From Megasphaera_A sueciensis (GTDB lineage Bacteria > Bacillota > Negativicutes > Veillonellales > Megasphaeraceae): a stretch of DNA of 64,000 nt. Under the pieces are notes generated by a model. The model had not been told where the DNA came from. It saw nothing but the letters and a program-made list of their open reading frames with translations, and searched no databases. The translations under genes and the position numbers were made by a program. The DNA lies in NCBI RefSeq assembly GCF_050219315.1, contig NZ_CP116939.1, positions 558,001-622,000 on the forward strand, given 5' to 3'. Of this stretch, positions 9,718-19,337 are shown one piece after another (the stretch's first letter is position 1; each line of letters starts with the position of its first letter).

Positions 9718-10664
9718 TGGAACGATATAATACATATTCACACTATTTAAAAGATACGTATGGAGAGAAGGTATACAAACTTCCTATCAGTATTCCCGAT
9801 ACGTGCCCTAACCGGGATGGCACTCTGGGAACCCGGGGATGCGTGTTTTGCGGTACTATCGGGGCCGGATATGAAAATCTGCCGGCGTCTGTAACGATCG
9901 GACAGCAAATTGACAAGAATATTGCTCATATTGCGCCTAAATATAAGGCGTACAAATATATTTCCTATTTTCAAAACTTTACGAATACCTATTTACGGCC
10001 CGAGGTATTTCGTCAATATCTTATAGAAGCCTGCCGGCCGGACATTGTAGGCATTGCGATTGCTACCCGGCCGGACTGCCTGCACCCGGCATATTTGGAT
10101 ATAATGGCAGATATCAAGGAAACATACGGCGTGGATATCCTTGTGGAGTTAGGATTGCAAACGGTCAATTATAAAACGTTGAAAAAAATAAATCGAGGAC
10201 ATACACTGGCAGAATATATTGACGCTATTCTTATGCTGCAGTCCTATCCTTTTAGAAATTGTACACATCTCATATTGAATTTACCTTGGGATACGATGGA
10301 AGATGTCATAGAGACAGCAAAAATTATTTCAGCACTGCCGACACATGAGATCAAACTTCATGCACTGTATATTATCAAAAATACAGTAATGGCGGATTGG
10401 TACGAACAAGGAAAGATTACCTTGGCACCCGTAGAAGAGTACGTCGAACGTGTGGTAACTTTCATTGAATATGTACGGCACGATATCGTCTTTCAACGGC
10501 TTATCGGACGTGCGCCGCAGGAAGCGACGGAATTTGCAAATTGGGGAATGGGCTGGTGGAAAATACGGGATATGATTGACGCGGAACTGGAACAAAGAGA
10601 TAGTTGGCAGGGGAAAAAATGTGATTATTTGCAAGGTAAAGCAGTACGTAAATTTCTAATATAG
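9717..10664 (+). CDS. Radical SAM protein, TIGR01212 (YhcC/YtqA) family
   Basis: The 315-residue protein has the unusual cluster motif of this family, in which one Cys of CPNRDG precedes GCVFC by several residues (about residues 27-44). Family members may act in tRNA or other macromolecule modification; the substrate is not settled. I chose the ATG at 9717 because GGAGG lies 10 bases upstream and the ATG overlaps the previous stop. An in-frame upstream start at 9681 would add 12 residues lying inside the preceding gene. Confidence 0.85.
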   Translation: MERYNTYSHYLKDTYGEKVYKLPISIPDTCPNRDGTLGTRGCVFCGTIGAGYENLPASVTIGQQIDKNIAHIAPKYKAYKYISYFQNFTNTYLRPEVFRQYLIEACRPDIVGIAIATRPDCLHPAYLDIMADIKETYGVDILVELGLQTVNYKTLKKINRGHTLAEYIDAILMLQSYPFRNCTHLILNLPWDTMEDVIETAKIISALPTHEIKLHALYIIKNTVMADWYEQGKITLAPVEEYVERVVTFIEYVRHDIVFQRLIGRAPQEATEFANWGMGWWKIRDMIDAELEQRDSWQGKKCDYLQGKAVRKFLI

Positions 10665-10683
10665 TAGAAAAGAGGAATGCTCA

Positions 10684-11646
10684 TTGTCTATGGAAAAGAG
10701 AATCCAGCTGGCCGATAGGAAAGAAGCAAAAGTCATTTTTGGAATGAAAGATGAATTCCTGAAAGTGTTGCAGCATGAATTTCCGAAATGCCGTATTGCG
10801 GCTCGCGGTGATGAAATAATTTTGGTCGGGGAGGAGTTGGACGTATCCTATGTAACTAAAATCATTGACATCTTACGATACCTAAATCGGGAAAATACAT
10901 ATATTACTACACAACATGTACGATACTCGTCTTTTATGATACAGCAGGGAAAAGAAGAACTGCTGCGTGCGATCTATTCGGATACCGTGAATATTTCCGC
11001 CAGAGGCCGGCTTATTAAGCCGAAGACACTGGGCCAAAAAAAGTATGTCGATTCTATTCGTAAAAACCTTATTACCTTTGGCATCGGTCCCGCGGGTACG
11101 GGAAAAACGTATTTGGCTGTTGCCCTTGCGGCTTTTTGCCTGCGCAATCGCGAAGTAGAACGAATCGTTCTGACTCGTCCGGCTGTAGAAGCGGGAGAAA
11201 AACTGGGATTTCTTCCGGGCGATCTGCAGGAAAAAATAGACCCGTATTTACGTCCCTTATATGATGCGTTGGCCGATATGTTTGGGTATGATCAATTTCA
11301 AAAACTCATTGCCCGAAATATTATTGAAGTGGCTCCGTTAGCGTATATGCGCGGACGAACCTTGGAAGAATCTTTTATTATTCTGGATGAAGCTCAAAAT
11401 ACGACGCGGGAACAGATGAAGATGTTTTTGACACGTATGGGAAATCATTCACGTGTTGTTGTTAATGGTGATATTACACAAATTGATTTAGCTGACCGAA
11501 AAACCTCGGGTCTCACGGAAGCGCAAAAAGTACTGGCGGATGTGCATGGTGTTGATATTGTTTCTTTTACGGATGAAGATGTTGTGCGCCATGATATGGT
11601 CGGGCGGATTATCCGGGCATATGACCGATTTTATAAAAATGAGTAA
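10684..11646 (+). CDS. phoH: PhoH family ATPase
   Basis: The 320-residue protein has a short N-terminal KH-like region and then the PhoH ATPase core, with Walker A GPAGTGKT (about residues 138-145) and Walker B ILDEAQNTT. PhoH-like proteins are thought to work in RNA metabolism and are routinely next to ybeY, as here. The start is TTG at 10684, 8 bases after AGAGGA; an ATG two codons later is possible but is spaced worse. It begins the conserved Firmicute run phoH-ybeY-cdd-era. Confidence 0.93.
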   Translation: MSMEKRIQLADRKEAKVIFGMKDEFLKVLQHEFPKCRIAARGDEIILVGEELDVSYVTKIIDILRYLNRENTYITTQHVRYSSFMIQQGKEELLRAIYSDTVNISARGRLIKPKTLGQKKYVDSIRKNLITFGIGPAGTGKTYLAVALAAFCLRNREVERIVLTRPAVEAGEKLGFLPGDLQEKIDPYLRPLYDALADMFGYDQFQKLIARNIIEVAPLAYMRGRTLEESFIILDEAQNTTREQMKMFLTRMGNHSRVVVNGDITQIDLADRKTSGLTEAQKVLADVHGVDIVSFTDEDVVRHDMVGRIIRAYDRFYKNE

Positions 11647-11658
11647 GGAGTTGATAGT

Positions 11659-12132
11659 ATGAACATTAACATTAATTATGAGCAGGAAACAGTTAAAAAC
11701 GCGGAATATGAAGCGGTCATCGAACAAGTATGTTCAGAAGCGGCGATTGTATATGGGTTAGGTTCCCATACGGAAATAAGCGTCCTTTTGTGCCATAACG
11801 AGTATATACGCAGTCTTAATAAACAATATCGTCAAATAGACCGGCCTACGGATGTTTTGTCATTTGCATTAAATGAAGGAGAAAATTCTGATTATGAGGG
11901 ACCGGATGCCAATTTGCTGGGGGATATTGTCATTTCACTGGAAAAAGTACAGGAACAAGCGGATGAATATGGTCATTCTTTTGAACGAGAATTGGCCTAT
12001 CTGACGATACATGGCATGCTGCATATATTGGGGTATGATCACATGACTGCGGAAGACAAGCTGGAAATGCGCAAGGAAGAAGAATTTATTTTGCAGCGGT
12101 TAGGCTATGTCCGCGCAGGTGAAGTGTTATGA
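11659..12132 (+). CDS. ybeY: Endoribonuclease YbeY (rRNA maturation factor)
   Basis: The 157-residue protein carries the family's zinc motif HGMLHILGYDH, with three histidines. YbeY takes part in 16S rRNA 3'-end maturation and ribosome quality control. The preceding DRPTDVLSFAL segment is also a hallmark. It follows phoH by 12 bases with its own AAGGAG, and its last four bases overlap the cdd start. Confidence 0.95.
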   Translation: MNININYEQETVKNAEYEAVIEQVCSEAAIVYGLGSHTEISVLLCHNEYIRSLNKQYRQIDRPTDVLSFALNEGENSDYEGPDANLLGDIVISLEKVQEQADEYGHSFERELAYLTIHGMLHILGYDHMTAEDKLEMRKEEEFILQRLGYVRAGEVL

Positions 12133-12518
12133 TCGATGAGACAACAGTAGCGATACTGATAAAAAAAGCAAGAGAAGCCCAGCAGCATGCTTACGCACCC
12201 TATTCACATTTTTCTGTTGGGGCGGCGGTATTAACCGAAGATAACCGTATGTATACGGGATGTAATGTGGAAAATGCATCTTACGGACTTACTATGTGTG
12301 CGGAACGCAATGCAATAGGTAGTGCCGTGGCAGGAGGCTGCCATATGTTTCGGGCGTTGGCCCTTGTCGGGGAAAATCCGGATTGGATTACACCGTGCGG
12401 TGCTTGCCGCCAAGTTATGGAAGAATTTCATATTCCTGAAATTATTTTGACAAAATCAAATGATACGTATAAAATAGTATCACTCCGGGAATTGCTCCCG
12501 CATGCTTTTAGTTTATGA
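12129..12518 (+). CDS. cdd: Cytidine deaminase
   Basis: This 129-residue zinc enzyme deaminates cytidine and deoxycytidine to uridine forms for pyrimidine salvage. The catalytic CAE segment (MCAERNA) and the PCGACRQ zinc motif are both present, as is the substrate-binding NVENASYG. It is of the small homotetrameric type. The ATGA overlap with ybeY indicates translational coupling. Confidence 0.96.
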   Translation: MIDETTVAILIKKAREAQQHAYAPYSHFSVGAAVLTEDNRMYTGCNVENASYGLTMCAERNAIGSAVAGGCHMFRALALVGENPDWITPCGACRQVMEEFHIPEIILTKSNDTYKIVSLRELLPHAFSL

Positions 12519-12562
12519 ACGTATTTTAAAACGGGAACACCATAGAAAATAAGGAGCTATAT

Positions 12563-13462
12563 ATGGAACAAAAATTTAAATCTGGATTTGTAGCGGTTGT
12601 TGGCCGTCCTAATGTGGGAAAGTCGACGTTGATTAATACGATCATCAAGCAGAAAGTAACGATTGTATCCGATAAGGCGCAGACCACGCGGAATCGTATT
12701 TTGTGTATTCACTCTGATGATGCTTGCCAAATTATATTCTTGGACACGCCGGGTATTCATAAACCGAAGCACAAGTTGGGGCAATTTATGGATGAAGCTG
12801 CCTTTTCTTCCATGAAGGATATTGATGCTGTACTTTTTCTGGTTTCTGGAAATGAAAAAAAAGGACCAGGTGATCAATTTATCATACATAAACTAGAAAA
12901 TACAAAAGCGCCTGTTTTTTTAATAATTAATAAAACAGATGTGATGAACAGGGGAGATGTTTTGCAGAAAATTACAGAATATTCGTCGCTGTACCCATTT
13001 AGCCAAATTATTCCGGTATCTGCACGGACGGGCGAAAATGTGGAAGTCATTCTCGAAGAACTGAAAAAAATACTACCCGAAGGACCTAAATATTTTCCTG
13101 AGGATATGATTACGGATCAACCGGAACGATTGTTGGTAGCAGAAATCGTCCGGGAAAAGCTTTTTCGCTGCATGCAGGAAGAAATTCCACATGCTATTGC
13201 CGTGTATGTGGATGAAATGAAAACACGAGGCAATGCTAAAGTATATATACGCATGACCGTGTATGTGGAAAGAGAATCGCAAAAACATATTGTCATCGGT
13301 AAAAATGGTACTGTTTTGAAAAAAGTAGGCCAGCTGGCCCGCCAAGAGATAGAAAATATTTTGGGATCGCCTGTTTTTCTTGATATATGGGTAAAGGTGA
13401 AGCGAGATTGGCGAAATCAGGCGTCTGCACTCAGTGAATTTGGTTATAAAAACGAAAGATAG
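12563..13462 (+). CDS. era: GTPase Era
   Basis: The 299-residue protein has an N-terminal GTPase domain with GRPNVGKS (G1), DTPGIHKPKH (G3, the Era-typical form) and NKTD (G4). A C-terminal KH domain binds the 3' end of 16S rRNA. Era assists 30S maturation and links to membrane and cell-cycle control. AAGGAG lies 7 bases before the ATG. The placement between cdd and recO is the common Firmicute order. Confidence 0.96.
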   Translation: MEQKFKSGFVAVVGRPNVGKSTLINTIIKQKVTIVSDKAQTTRNRILCIHSDDACQIIFLDTPGIHKPKHKLGQFMDEAAFSSMKDIDAVLFLVSGNEKKGPGDQFIIHKLENTKAPVFLIINKTDVMNRGDVLQKITEYSSLYPFSQIIPVSARTGENVEVILEELKKILPEGPKYFPEDMITDQPERLLVAEIVREKLFRCMQEEIPHAIAVYVDEMKTRGNAKVYIRMTVYVERESQKHIVIGKNGTVLKKVGQLARQEIENILGSPVFLDIWVKVKRDWRNQASALSEFGYKNER

Positions 13463-13496
13463 GAGAAGATGACTTATCGAAGCAACATTACAAGCA

Positions 13497-14813
13497 GTGC
13501 CGCAATATATACTATTATTAATCCTGTGTCTTATATGCAATGCCATTTTCGTAGCCGGAAAATTTGCCTTTGTGCAATTACGCCGTGAATATATTGAAGA
13601 ACTTGTCCGGGACGGTAAAGAAAATGCGAAATTTCTATTGACATTGTATGACAGACCGACAGTTTTTCTGGGTATGGCCCAATTGGGGATGGCGATCTCC
13701 AGTTTAGCGGCAGGCGTTGTTATTACGCTGCTGTTCGTTCATCTATATCCGCTGCTGTCAAATAGTATTCCGTCCTGGTGGCTTTTGTGGCTGGTATACC
13801 TGTTCTTGTTTCTTGTGCTGGCCATTGTGCTGCAGTGGGTACTTTGTGAACTGGTACCTAAATCTTTGGGACTGGAGCGGGCGGAAAGCAGTCTTATGAC
13901 GGTCGGGCATTTTATTTATTTTTGGAGCCGTTTGTTATTTCCGGCTATTCAGTTTGGTAATTGGTTTGGACGGAAAATCATGGGACTGTTGGGACTCAGT
14001 GTGACCAATGAAATTGACATGGCTCATTCAGAAGATGAAATCCGCATGCTGGTTACTGCCAGCCATCGGGAAGGGAAAATCGATCAGGTAGAAAGTGAAT
14101 TGATCGGAAATGTATTTGATTTTGCGGACAGGCTGGCAAAGGAAATCATGGTTCCGCGCCAGGAAATCGTCTGTCTTTACGTAGGCGATTCGACAGCAAA
14201 AGATATGCAGACGATCCGAAAATCACGGCATACACGATATCCGCTATGCAGTGAAGATAAGGATCATATTTTAGGATTAGTCCATATTAAAGATTTTATG
14301 GATCTATATCTAAATCACCGCAGTAATCTGCGCCTTATTACCCGGCCGATCCTTATGGTCCCGGAAGTGATGCACGCATCTAAACTGCTGCAGCTGATGA
14401 GAGCCCAGCGGACGTATTTGGCCATTGTTGTTGACGAATACGGAAGTACAGTCGGCCTTATTGGACTGGAAGATATTATGGAAGAATTAGTAGGTAATAT
14501 TCAAAATGAGCATCATGCGGAAAAGGAAGATATACAGCCGCTGGCCGATGGGGAATATGAATTTGATGGCACCGTTTTGTTGGAAGATGTAGAGGAACTT
14601 CTTCATATCCCGGTAGAAGAGGATGTGGATACGGATACGATCGGTGGTTATATATTTAATTTATTAGGCCATACGGCTTCTGTGCGCGAAGAGGTGGAAA
14701 TCGGGAATTATCGGTTTATTGTTCTTGAAATACAGGGATTTCGGATCAGCCGGGTCAAAGCGGTTCCTAAACTAGCGGTGAAAGACGAAAACGGTGAAAA
14801 TGATGAGGCATAA
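13497..14813 (+). CDS. CNNM/CorC-type membrane protein with CBS domains
   Basis: The 438-residue product has a DUF21 (CNNM) membrane domain with about four hydrophobic segments, then a CBS pair (about residues 200-325) and a C-terminal CorC/HlyC transporter-associated domain. Such proteins are annotated as hemolysin-like or magnesium/cobalt efflux proteins; the true role is probably divalent cation homeostasis. The start is uncertain. AGGAGAAG at 13461-13468 is too far (28 bases) from the GTG at 13497, and no ATG, GTG or TTG in frame is closer. The end overlaps the recO start. Confidence 0.85.
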   Translation: MPQYILLLILCLICNAIFVAGKFAFVQLRREYIEELVRDGKENAKFLLTLYDRPTVFLGMAQLGMAISSLAAGVVITLLFVHLYPLLSNSIPSWWLLWLVYLFLFLVLAIVLQWVLCELVPKSLGLERAESSLMTVGHFIYFWSRLLFPAIQFGNWFGRKIMGLLGLSVTNEIDMAHSEDEIRMLVTASHREGKIDQVESELIGNVFDFADRLAKEIMVPRQEIVCLYVGDSTAKDMQTIRKSRHTRYPLCSEDKDHILGLVHIKDFMDLYLNHRSNLRLITRPILMVPEVMHASKLLQLMRAQRTYLAIVVDEYGSTVGLIGLEDIMEELVGNIQNEHHAEKEDIQPLADGEYEFDGTVLLEDVEELLHIPVEEDVDTDTIGGYIFNLLGHTASVREEVEIGNYRFIVLEIQGFRISRVKAVPKLAVKDENGENDEA

Positions 14814-15573
14814 TACAGGATATAATGCTGCACGGTATCAGCGATTTGACGGAGTGATTCTGACTATAAAAAAAAACCATTCATCCTATCAGATAATGAC
14901 CGTATTTACCTTGCAGCAGGGATGGTTTCGCGTTTTTTTGAATACATCCAGAAAACATCGCAATCAAGGGATTGGCAGTCTTTCTGCTTTAAGCATTATT
15001 ACCTTTGATGCTTGGGAACGGGGTGGCTCGCTGACACTCGGCGAATATGAATGCGTAGTTAATACGCTGATTTCCTATTTGACAGTAGAATCGTATGCAT
15101 ATGCACAAATATGTATTGAAATGGTACTGCATCTTATACCTGAGAAGGCAGCCGATAGGAATGTATATGGACTCCTCTGCCGGTATAGCAAACTGGTAGG
15201 GGAAAAAAATGAGCGGATCCTTACCGTCATAACCGGCTGGCAGCTCGTCGCGTTAGCGGGGTTCTGTCCTGATATCGATACGGTGCATATATATCGAAAG
15301 GGCATTACCGATACGGGCAGACCGGTATATTATTTGTCGGAGGAACCCGAACCTGCATTGCCGGCAGTCATGTTGCCTCTTTCGGTACAGCAGCTGTGGA
15401 AGACTATTTTAGCCTATGATTGGAATGCAGCACAGCCGCTGCAGATCAGTAAAAGAGCAATTAGCTTTCTTGAAGAATTGCTTTACAGCTACGTCCAGCA
15501 ATGTACGGAACAGCCGCTCCGGGCAGTCGACTTTTTATATACGATGGAAACACAACATAATAGCAGATCGTAG
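14794..15573 (+). CDS. recO: DNA repair protein RecO
   Basis: The 259-residue protein has an N-terminal OB-fold-like part, a helical middle and the segment WQLVALAGFCPDIDT, which matches the conserved LL-AGF-PDL region of RecO. RecO helps load RecA in the RecFOR recombination pathway. I saw no C-terminal zinc-finger CxxC, which many but not all RecO proteins have. It overlaps the CBS gene by 20 bases, and the era-recO neighbourhood supports the identification. A hairpin covers its stop codon. Confidence 0.8.
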   Translation: MKMMRHNTGYNAARYQRFDGVILTIKKNHSSYQIMTVFTLQQGWFRVFLNTSRKHRNQGIGSLSALSIITFDAWERGGSLTLGEYECVVNTLISYLTVESYAYAQICIEMVLHLIPEKAADRNVYGLLCRYSKLVGEKNERILTVITGWQLVALAGFCPDIDTVHIYRKGITDTGRPVYYLSEEPEPALPAVMLPLSVQQLWKTILAYDWNAAQPLQISKRAISFLEELLYSYVQQCTEQPLRAVDFLYTMETQHNSRS

Positions 15574-15601
15574 AAATTTACAGTATCTGCGATCTGCTAT
15601 T
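15559..15601. terminator. Hairpin over the recO stop, shared terminator
   Basis: A 12-bp perfect stem (15559-15570 with 15590-15601) with a 19-base loop is followed by a T run on the plus strand. It covers the recO stop and the end of the convergent RAYT-like gene. It may instead be a REP-like palindrome tied to that transposase. Confidence 0.7.
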
Positions 15602-16090
15602 GTTTTTACAGTAAGGGGGATACAACATATCATACTTCCAGTTTTTTTTATGATCTTGTATCGAAAGGGATAATACGTTGTATGTGAAAGCACTGCGGAT
15701 AATAAGAGTATCATAAGACGGATGCCAATAGTGGCGGATACTATTTCGGGATACATTCAAATGATACGTTATATGTGTTTTGCATGCGGCAACAAATTGG
15801 CTTATATGATTCTTACGATGCCGGGAATGGTGTTTGAGAATCATATGAATATGATTGGGCATAATAACATAGCAGTCAATGCCGATACCGTGGGATTGGT
15901 TTTTCAGTGATTCCATGCCTCTTGCTGCTGCCTGTCCCAAAACGGTGGGGATCCAGGTGGCGGCATTTTTTTCTGTCTTGATTTGTCCGAATAGGCAGTG
16001 GTGGTGCAGTGTTTTAATGGTGATAAACTGATGATGTGCTATTGCAAATGGTTCTGTTGGATACGTTCCGTCCTCAAATAATGTTTTCAA
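15578..16090 (-). CDS. RAYT-like (REP-associated tyrosine) transposase
   Basis: The product is about 170 residues and has the IS200/Y1 transposase core: a VIMPNHIHMIL segment with the HxH metal-binding pair, and a downstream ISQFVAACKTHITYHLN helix followed by WHPSYDTLIIR, where the catalytic Tyr is expected. Single-copy RAYT proteins are domesticated relatives of IS200 that process palindromic REP repeats. I chose TTG at 16090, 8 bases after GGAG; a longer frame to 16177 adds a hydrophobic stretch unlike the family. No flanking IS ends were seen. Confidence 0.7.
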   Translation of the reverse strand: MKTLFEDGTYPTEPFAIAHHQFITIKTLHHHCLFGQIKTEKNAATWIPTVLGQAAARGMESLKNQSHGIGIDCYVIMPNHIHMILKHHSRHRKNHISQFVAACKTHITYHLNVSRNSIRHYWHPSYDTLIIRSAFTYNVLSLSIQDHKKNWKYDMLYPPYCKNNSRSQIL

Positions 16091-16254
16091 TCTAATCACC
16101 TCTCCTATTACTATAAATAAACAAAATGAAAATAAGATTATGAAACGTTTTCTATAGATTAAAAATAAGTAAAACAAACATACATTTATAAATATATTTG
16201 TTAGAGACGGATTAAAATGTTTTTTAGATGTTCTCCGTTTACCGGAATATATAG

Positions 16255-16312
16255 TTGTTTTTTTATCACAGTGTGTTATAATAATCTCACTGCATAGTAG
16301 GAAAGTGAGATT
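16255..16312 (+). promoter_or_regulatory. Promoter and 5' hairpin of the MATE gene
   Basis: TTGTTT (16255-16260) and TATAAT (16277-16282) are 16 bases apart. Directly after lies a 9-bp inverted repeat (16283-16291 with 16304-16312). It could be an operator or a 5' mRNA stem. Confidence 0.5.
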
Positions 16313-16395
16313 GGTTTGCAGAATAATTAAGAATGTTTATATGTTTCAATGACAGTCTGCTGTTTGCGAATACGTGTTATAAGGAGAGAATATAC

Positions 16396-17730
16396 ATGGT
16401 TCATAGTATGACACAGGGGAACCCTATCCGGCTGATACTGGCCTTTACGGTTCCTCTTTTGATTGGTAATGTTTTCCAGCAATTTTATAACATTGCCGAT
16501 GTTATTATTGTCGGCCGCATTATCGGAGTCCATGCGTTAGCTGCAGTGGGGGCAGCCGCTCCCTTATTCATGGCTGTTTTAGGGCTGACTATTGGGTTGA
16601 CATCAGGATTTACGGTTATTACAGGACAGTGTTTTGGCGCAAATGATGCCGACGGAGTGCGTCGATCCGTAGCGATGTCGGTCATGTTGTCGCTGGCGGC
16701 TGCTATTTTATTGATGGTCATATCGGCGCTTTTTATGCCGGTATTTCTCGGCTGGATGAATGTATCGTCGGAGTTATATCAAGATTCGTACAGTTATGTT
16801 ATTATTATTGCCTATGGACTTGTTGCCATGGTAGCCTATAATTTGCTGGCATGTATTGCCCGGGCCTTGGGAGATAGCAAAACACCGCTTTACTTTTTAA
16901 TGCTTTCGTCCGTACTTAATGTCATACTGGCAATTGTTTTTATATTGCAATTCGGCTGGGGAGTACCGGGATCGGCCATTGCTCTCGTGACGGCGCAGGG
17001 AATCGCTGCTGTATCGTGTTTTCTGTATATGCGGAAACGATTTCCCATTTTGCGTATGCAGCGAAGGGACTGGCAATTTGATTGGGATTTTGCTTGGAAA
17101 CATTTGCGAATGGGATTGCCTATGGCTGTACAATTTATGATTATTTCCTTAGGCCTTATCGTTATTCAATCTGTATGCAATACATTTGGACCGGAAACGA
17201 TTGCGGGATTTATCTCTGCTACGCGATTGGAACAGCTGGCCTTGCAGCCGATGGTTTCTTTTGGTATTGCCATGGCTGTATTTACCGCACAAAATTATGG
17301 AGCGCAAAAATATGATAGAATTCGAGAAGGGGTAAAGCAATGTTCGCTGGTATCTTTGTTTTTTTGCGGAGCCGCGGCAGTGTCTATGTTTTTCTTTGCC
17401 AATGAGCTTATCAGCCTATTTACTGCAGAATATGATGAATTGCTTATGCGGCAAGCTTCATTATATATTAAAATGTCTGTCCCTTGTTATTTCTTTTTAG
17501 GTCAGATTTTTGTATATCGAAATGCGCTGCAGGGCATGGGGATTTCTATTGTTCCGCTCGTCAGCAGTTTGCTCGAACTTGTCGTTCGCGGAATCAGTGC
17601 GCTGGTACTGGCTTCCATGTGGGGATACTTCGGTATTTGCTGTGCCAGCCCTATCTGTTGGATTACGGCATGTCTGTTTACCGGCGGATGTTACTTTTAT
17701 GTACGAAATACAATGATGAAAAGGAATTGA
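16396..17730 (+). CDS. MATE family efflux transporter
   Basis: The 444-residue polytopic protein has about 12 membrane segments in two similar halves. The family-typical N-terminal NPIRLILAFTVPLLIGN and QQFYNIADVIIVG motifs of NorM/DinF-like pumps are present. MATE proteins export cationic drugs or toxins using sodium or proton gradients. I chose the ATG at 16396, preceded by AAGGAGA; a longer frame from 16333 has no ribosome site. It is monocistronic and ends at a strong terminator. Confidence 0.92.
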   Translation: MVHSMTQGNPIRLILAFTVPLLIGNVFQQFYNIADVIIVGRIIGVHALAAVGAAAPLFMAVLGLTIGLTSGFTVITGQCFGANDADGVRRSVAMSVMLSLAAAILLMVISALFMPVFLGWMNVSSELYQDSYSYVIIIAYGLVAMVAYNLLACIARALGDSKTPLYFLMLSSVLNVILAIVFILQFGWGVPGSAIALVTAQGIAAVSCFLYMRKRFPILRMQRRDWQFDWDFAWKHLRMGLPMAVQFMIISLGLIVIQSVCNTFGPETIAGFISATRLEQLALQPMVSFGIAMAVFTAQNYGAQKYDRIREGVKQCSLVSLFFCGAAAVSMFFFANELISLFTAEYDELLMRQASLYIKMSVPCYFFLGQIFVYRNALQGMGISIVPLVSSLLELVVRGISALVLASMWGYFGICCASPICWITACLFTGGCYFYVRNTMMKRN

Positions 17731-17748
17731 CGGTCGATTTCTATGCAT

Positions 17749-17792
17749 AAAACAAATCCCCGCCGGGGAATGATCCGGCGGGAATTTGTTTT
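17749..17792. terminator. Bidirectional terminator between MATE gene and metQ
   Basis: A GC-rich stem of about 18 bp (17749-17766 with 17775-17792) carries A/T runs outside and an 8-base loop, and separates two convergent genes. Confidence 0.92.
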
Positions 17793-17819
17793 ATCTTACG
17801 TAAAAATTATATGCGTCAT

Positions 17820-18644
17820 TTAAAACGCGGGAAGAATGGTTCCCTGGAAATGTTCCAAAATAAACTTTTTAATGGGTTCTGATTGATAAATCTCCAATAC
17901 TTTTTTATAGGCAGGGTTATCTGTATCTTCTGCGCGAACTACCATTACGTTAGCATACGGAGAGTTTTTGTCTTCTACAAGAAGAGAATCTTTTTGTGGA
18001 TTTAGACCGGCGGGAATCGCATAATTTGTATTGACGCAGGCAAGATCGGCATCATCCAATGAACGGGCAATTTGTGCCGCATCTAATTCAAGGAATTTAA
18101 GATGTTTGGGATTCTCTGTGATATCGGTTACCGCGGTATCGACGGAAGTACCTGTTTGGAGTGTGATCAGCTTGGCCTGCTGGAGCAGCAGTAACGCTCG
18201 GGCTCCATTTGTTGGATCATTGGGAATAGCGACAGATGCGCCGTCGGCAATATCGTTTAGATTCTTGTAGGTATGGGAATAGATAGCCATAGGAAGAATG
18301 ATGGTCTTACCGATGGAGGCCAGCTTTAATCCTTGCTTTTTGACCACGTTATCTAAATATGGCTGATGCTGCATGGAATTCATATCCAAGTCTTTGTTGG
18401 CAAGCGCCGTATTGGGCTGCACATAATCGTTGAATTCTACGACATCAAGATGGATTCCCTGTTTAGCCGCTTCCTTTTTGACTTCATCCATGACTTCTGC
18501 ATGCGGACCGGCAGTTACCCCGATTTTGATATCTTTTTTTTCTTGACTGGCTGTCTGAGTGCTCGAACTGCCGCAGCCGGCAGCAAAAAGGCACAGTACT
18601 GCGATAGCAGCGGCGATGCCTATTTTTTTGTTTACTAATTTCAT
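17820..18644 (-). CDS. metQ: Methionine ABC transporter, substrate-binding lipoprotein
   Basis: The product has 274 residues, with a signal peptide ending in FAAGC, so it is a lipoprotein anchored on the periplasmic face. The NlpA/MetQ domain covers the rest (typical segments VEFNDYVQPNTAL and QHQPYLDN). It binds D/L-methionine and delivers it to MetNI. It is last in metN-metI-metQ. The ATG at 18644 has the better spacing; another ATG lies two codons upstream. Confidence 0.94.
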   Translation of the reverse strand: MKLVNKKIGIAAAIAVLCLFAAGCGSSSTQTASQEKKDIKIGVTAGPHAEVMDEVKKEAAKQGIHLDVVEFNDYVQPNTALANKDLDMNSMQHQPYLDNVVKKQGLKLASIGKTIILPMAIYSHTYKNLNDIADGASVAIPNDPTNGARALLLLQQAKLITLQTGTSVDTAVTDITENPKHLKFLELDAAQIARSLDDADLACVNTNYAIPAGLNPQKDSLLVEDKNSPYANVMVVRAEDTDNPAYKKVLEIYQSEPIKKFILEHFQGTILPAF

Positions 18645-18683
18645 GAACATACTTCCTTTCGTAGGGAAATTTTACGCAGCAAT

Positions 18684-19337
18684 TTATTTTTTGTTTTTCT
18701 TGCGGGAGGTGAAATCTCCGCCGAATTGAATGACGTTGACAACCACGATAAGTATGATAATGGTTGCCAGCATAACGTCGGCCCTGAATCGCTGATATCC
18801 ATAACGGATCGCGATGTCCCCCAGACCGCCGCCGCCGATGGCGCCTGCCATGGCCGAAGCACCTATCAGATTGACGATGAGGACCGTTATATTATTAATG
18901 ATCGTCGGCAAGGCTTCCGGAAGTAATACCTTGCGGATGATCTGTAAAGGAGAAGCCCCCATGGATTGTGCCGCTTCTACAAGGCCGAAATCAACATCGC
19001 GGATCGATGTTTCTACAAGACGACTCAAGAACGGGATAGCGACAATCGTCAAGGGGACGCAGGCCGCCGTTGTGCCGATAGAAGTACCGGCAATAAGACG
19101 CGTCAAAGGTATAATGGCGACCATAAGGATGATAAACGGCACCGACCGAATGATATTGACTATCGTGCCGAGAATCTGATGAATATATTTATTTTCTAAA
19201 ATATGATGTTTGCTGGTTGTAACAAGGGTTATTCCCAAAGGAATACCGATAAGAGCCCCGATGAAGGTAGAAATAAATACCATAAAGGCCGTTTCCTCAA
19301 TACCTTGTAATAATAACTTAATGATTTCTTGGGACAT
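18684..19337 (-). CDS. metI: Methionine ABC transporter permease
   Basis: This 217-residue inner-membrane protein has five to six helices and the conserved permease EAA-like loop (EAAQSMGASPLQIIRKVLLPEALP), which docks onto MetN. The length is normal for MetI. Its start overlaps the end of metN by 20 bases, so translation is coupled. Confidence 0.95.
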   Translation of the reverse strand: MSQEIIKLLLQGIEETAFMVFISTFIGALIGIPLGITLVTTSKHHILENKYIHQILGTIVNIIRSVPFIILMVAIIPLTRLIAGTSIGTTAACVPLTIVAIPFLSRLVETSIRDVDFGLVEAAQSMGASPLQIIRKVLLPEALPTIINNITVLIVNLIGASAMAGAIGGGGLGDIAIRYGYQRFRADVMLATIIILIVVVNVIQFGGDFTSRKKNKK

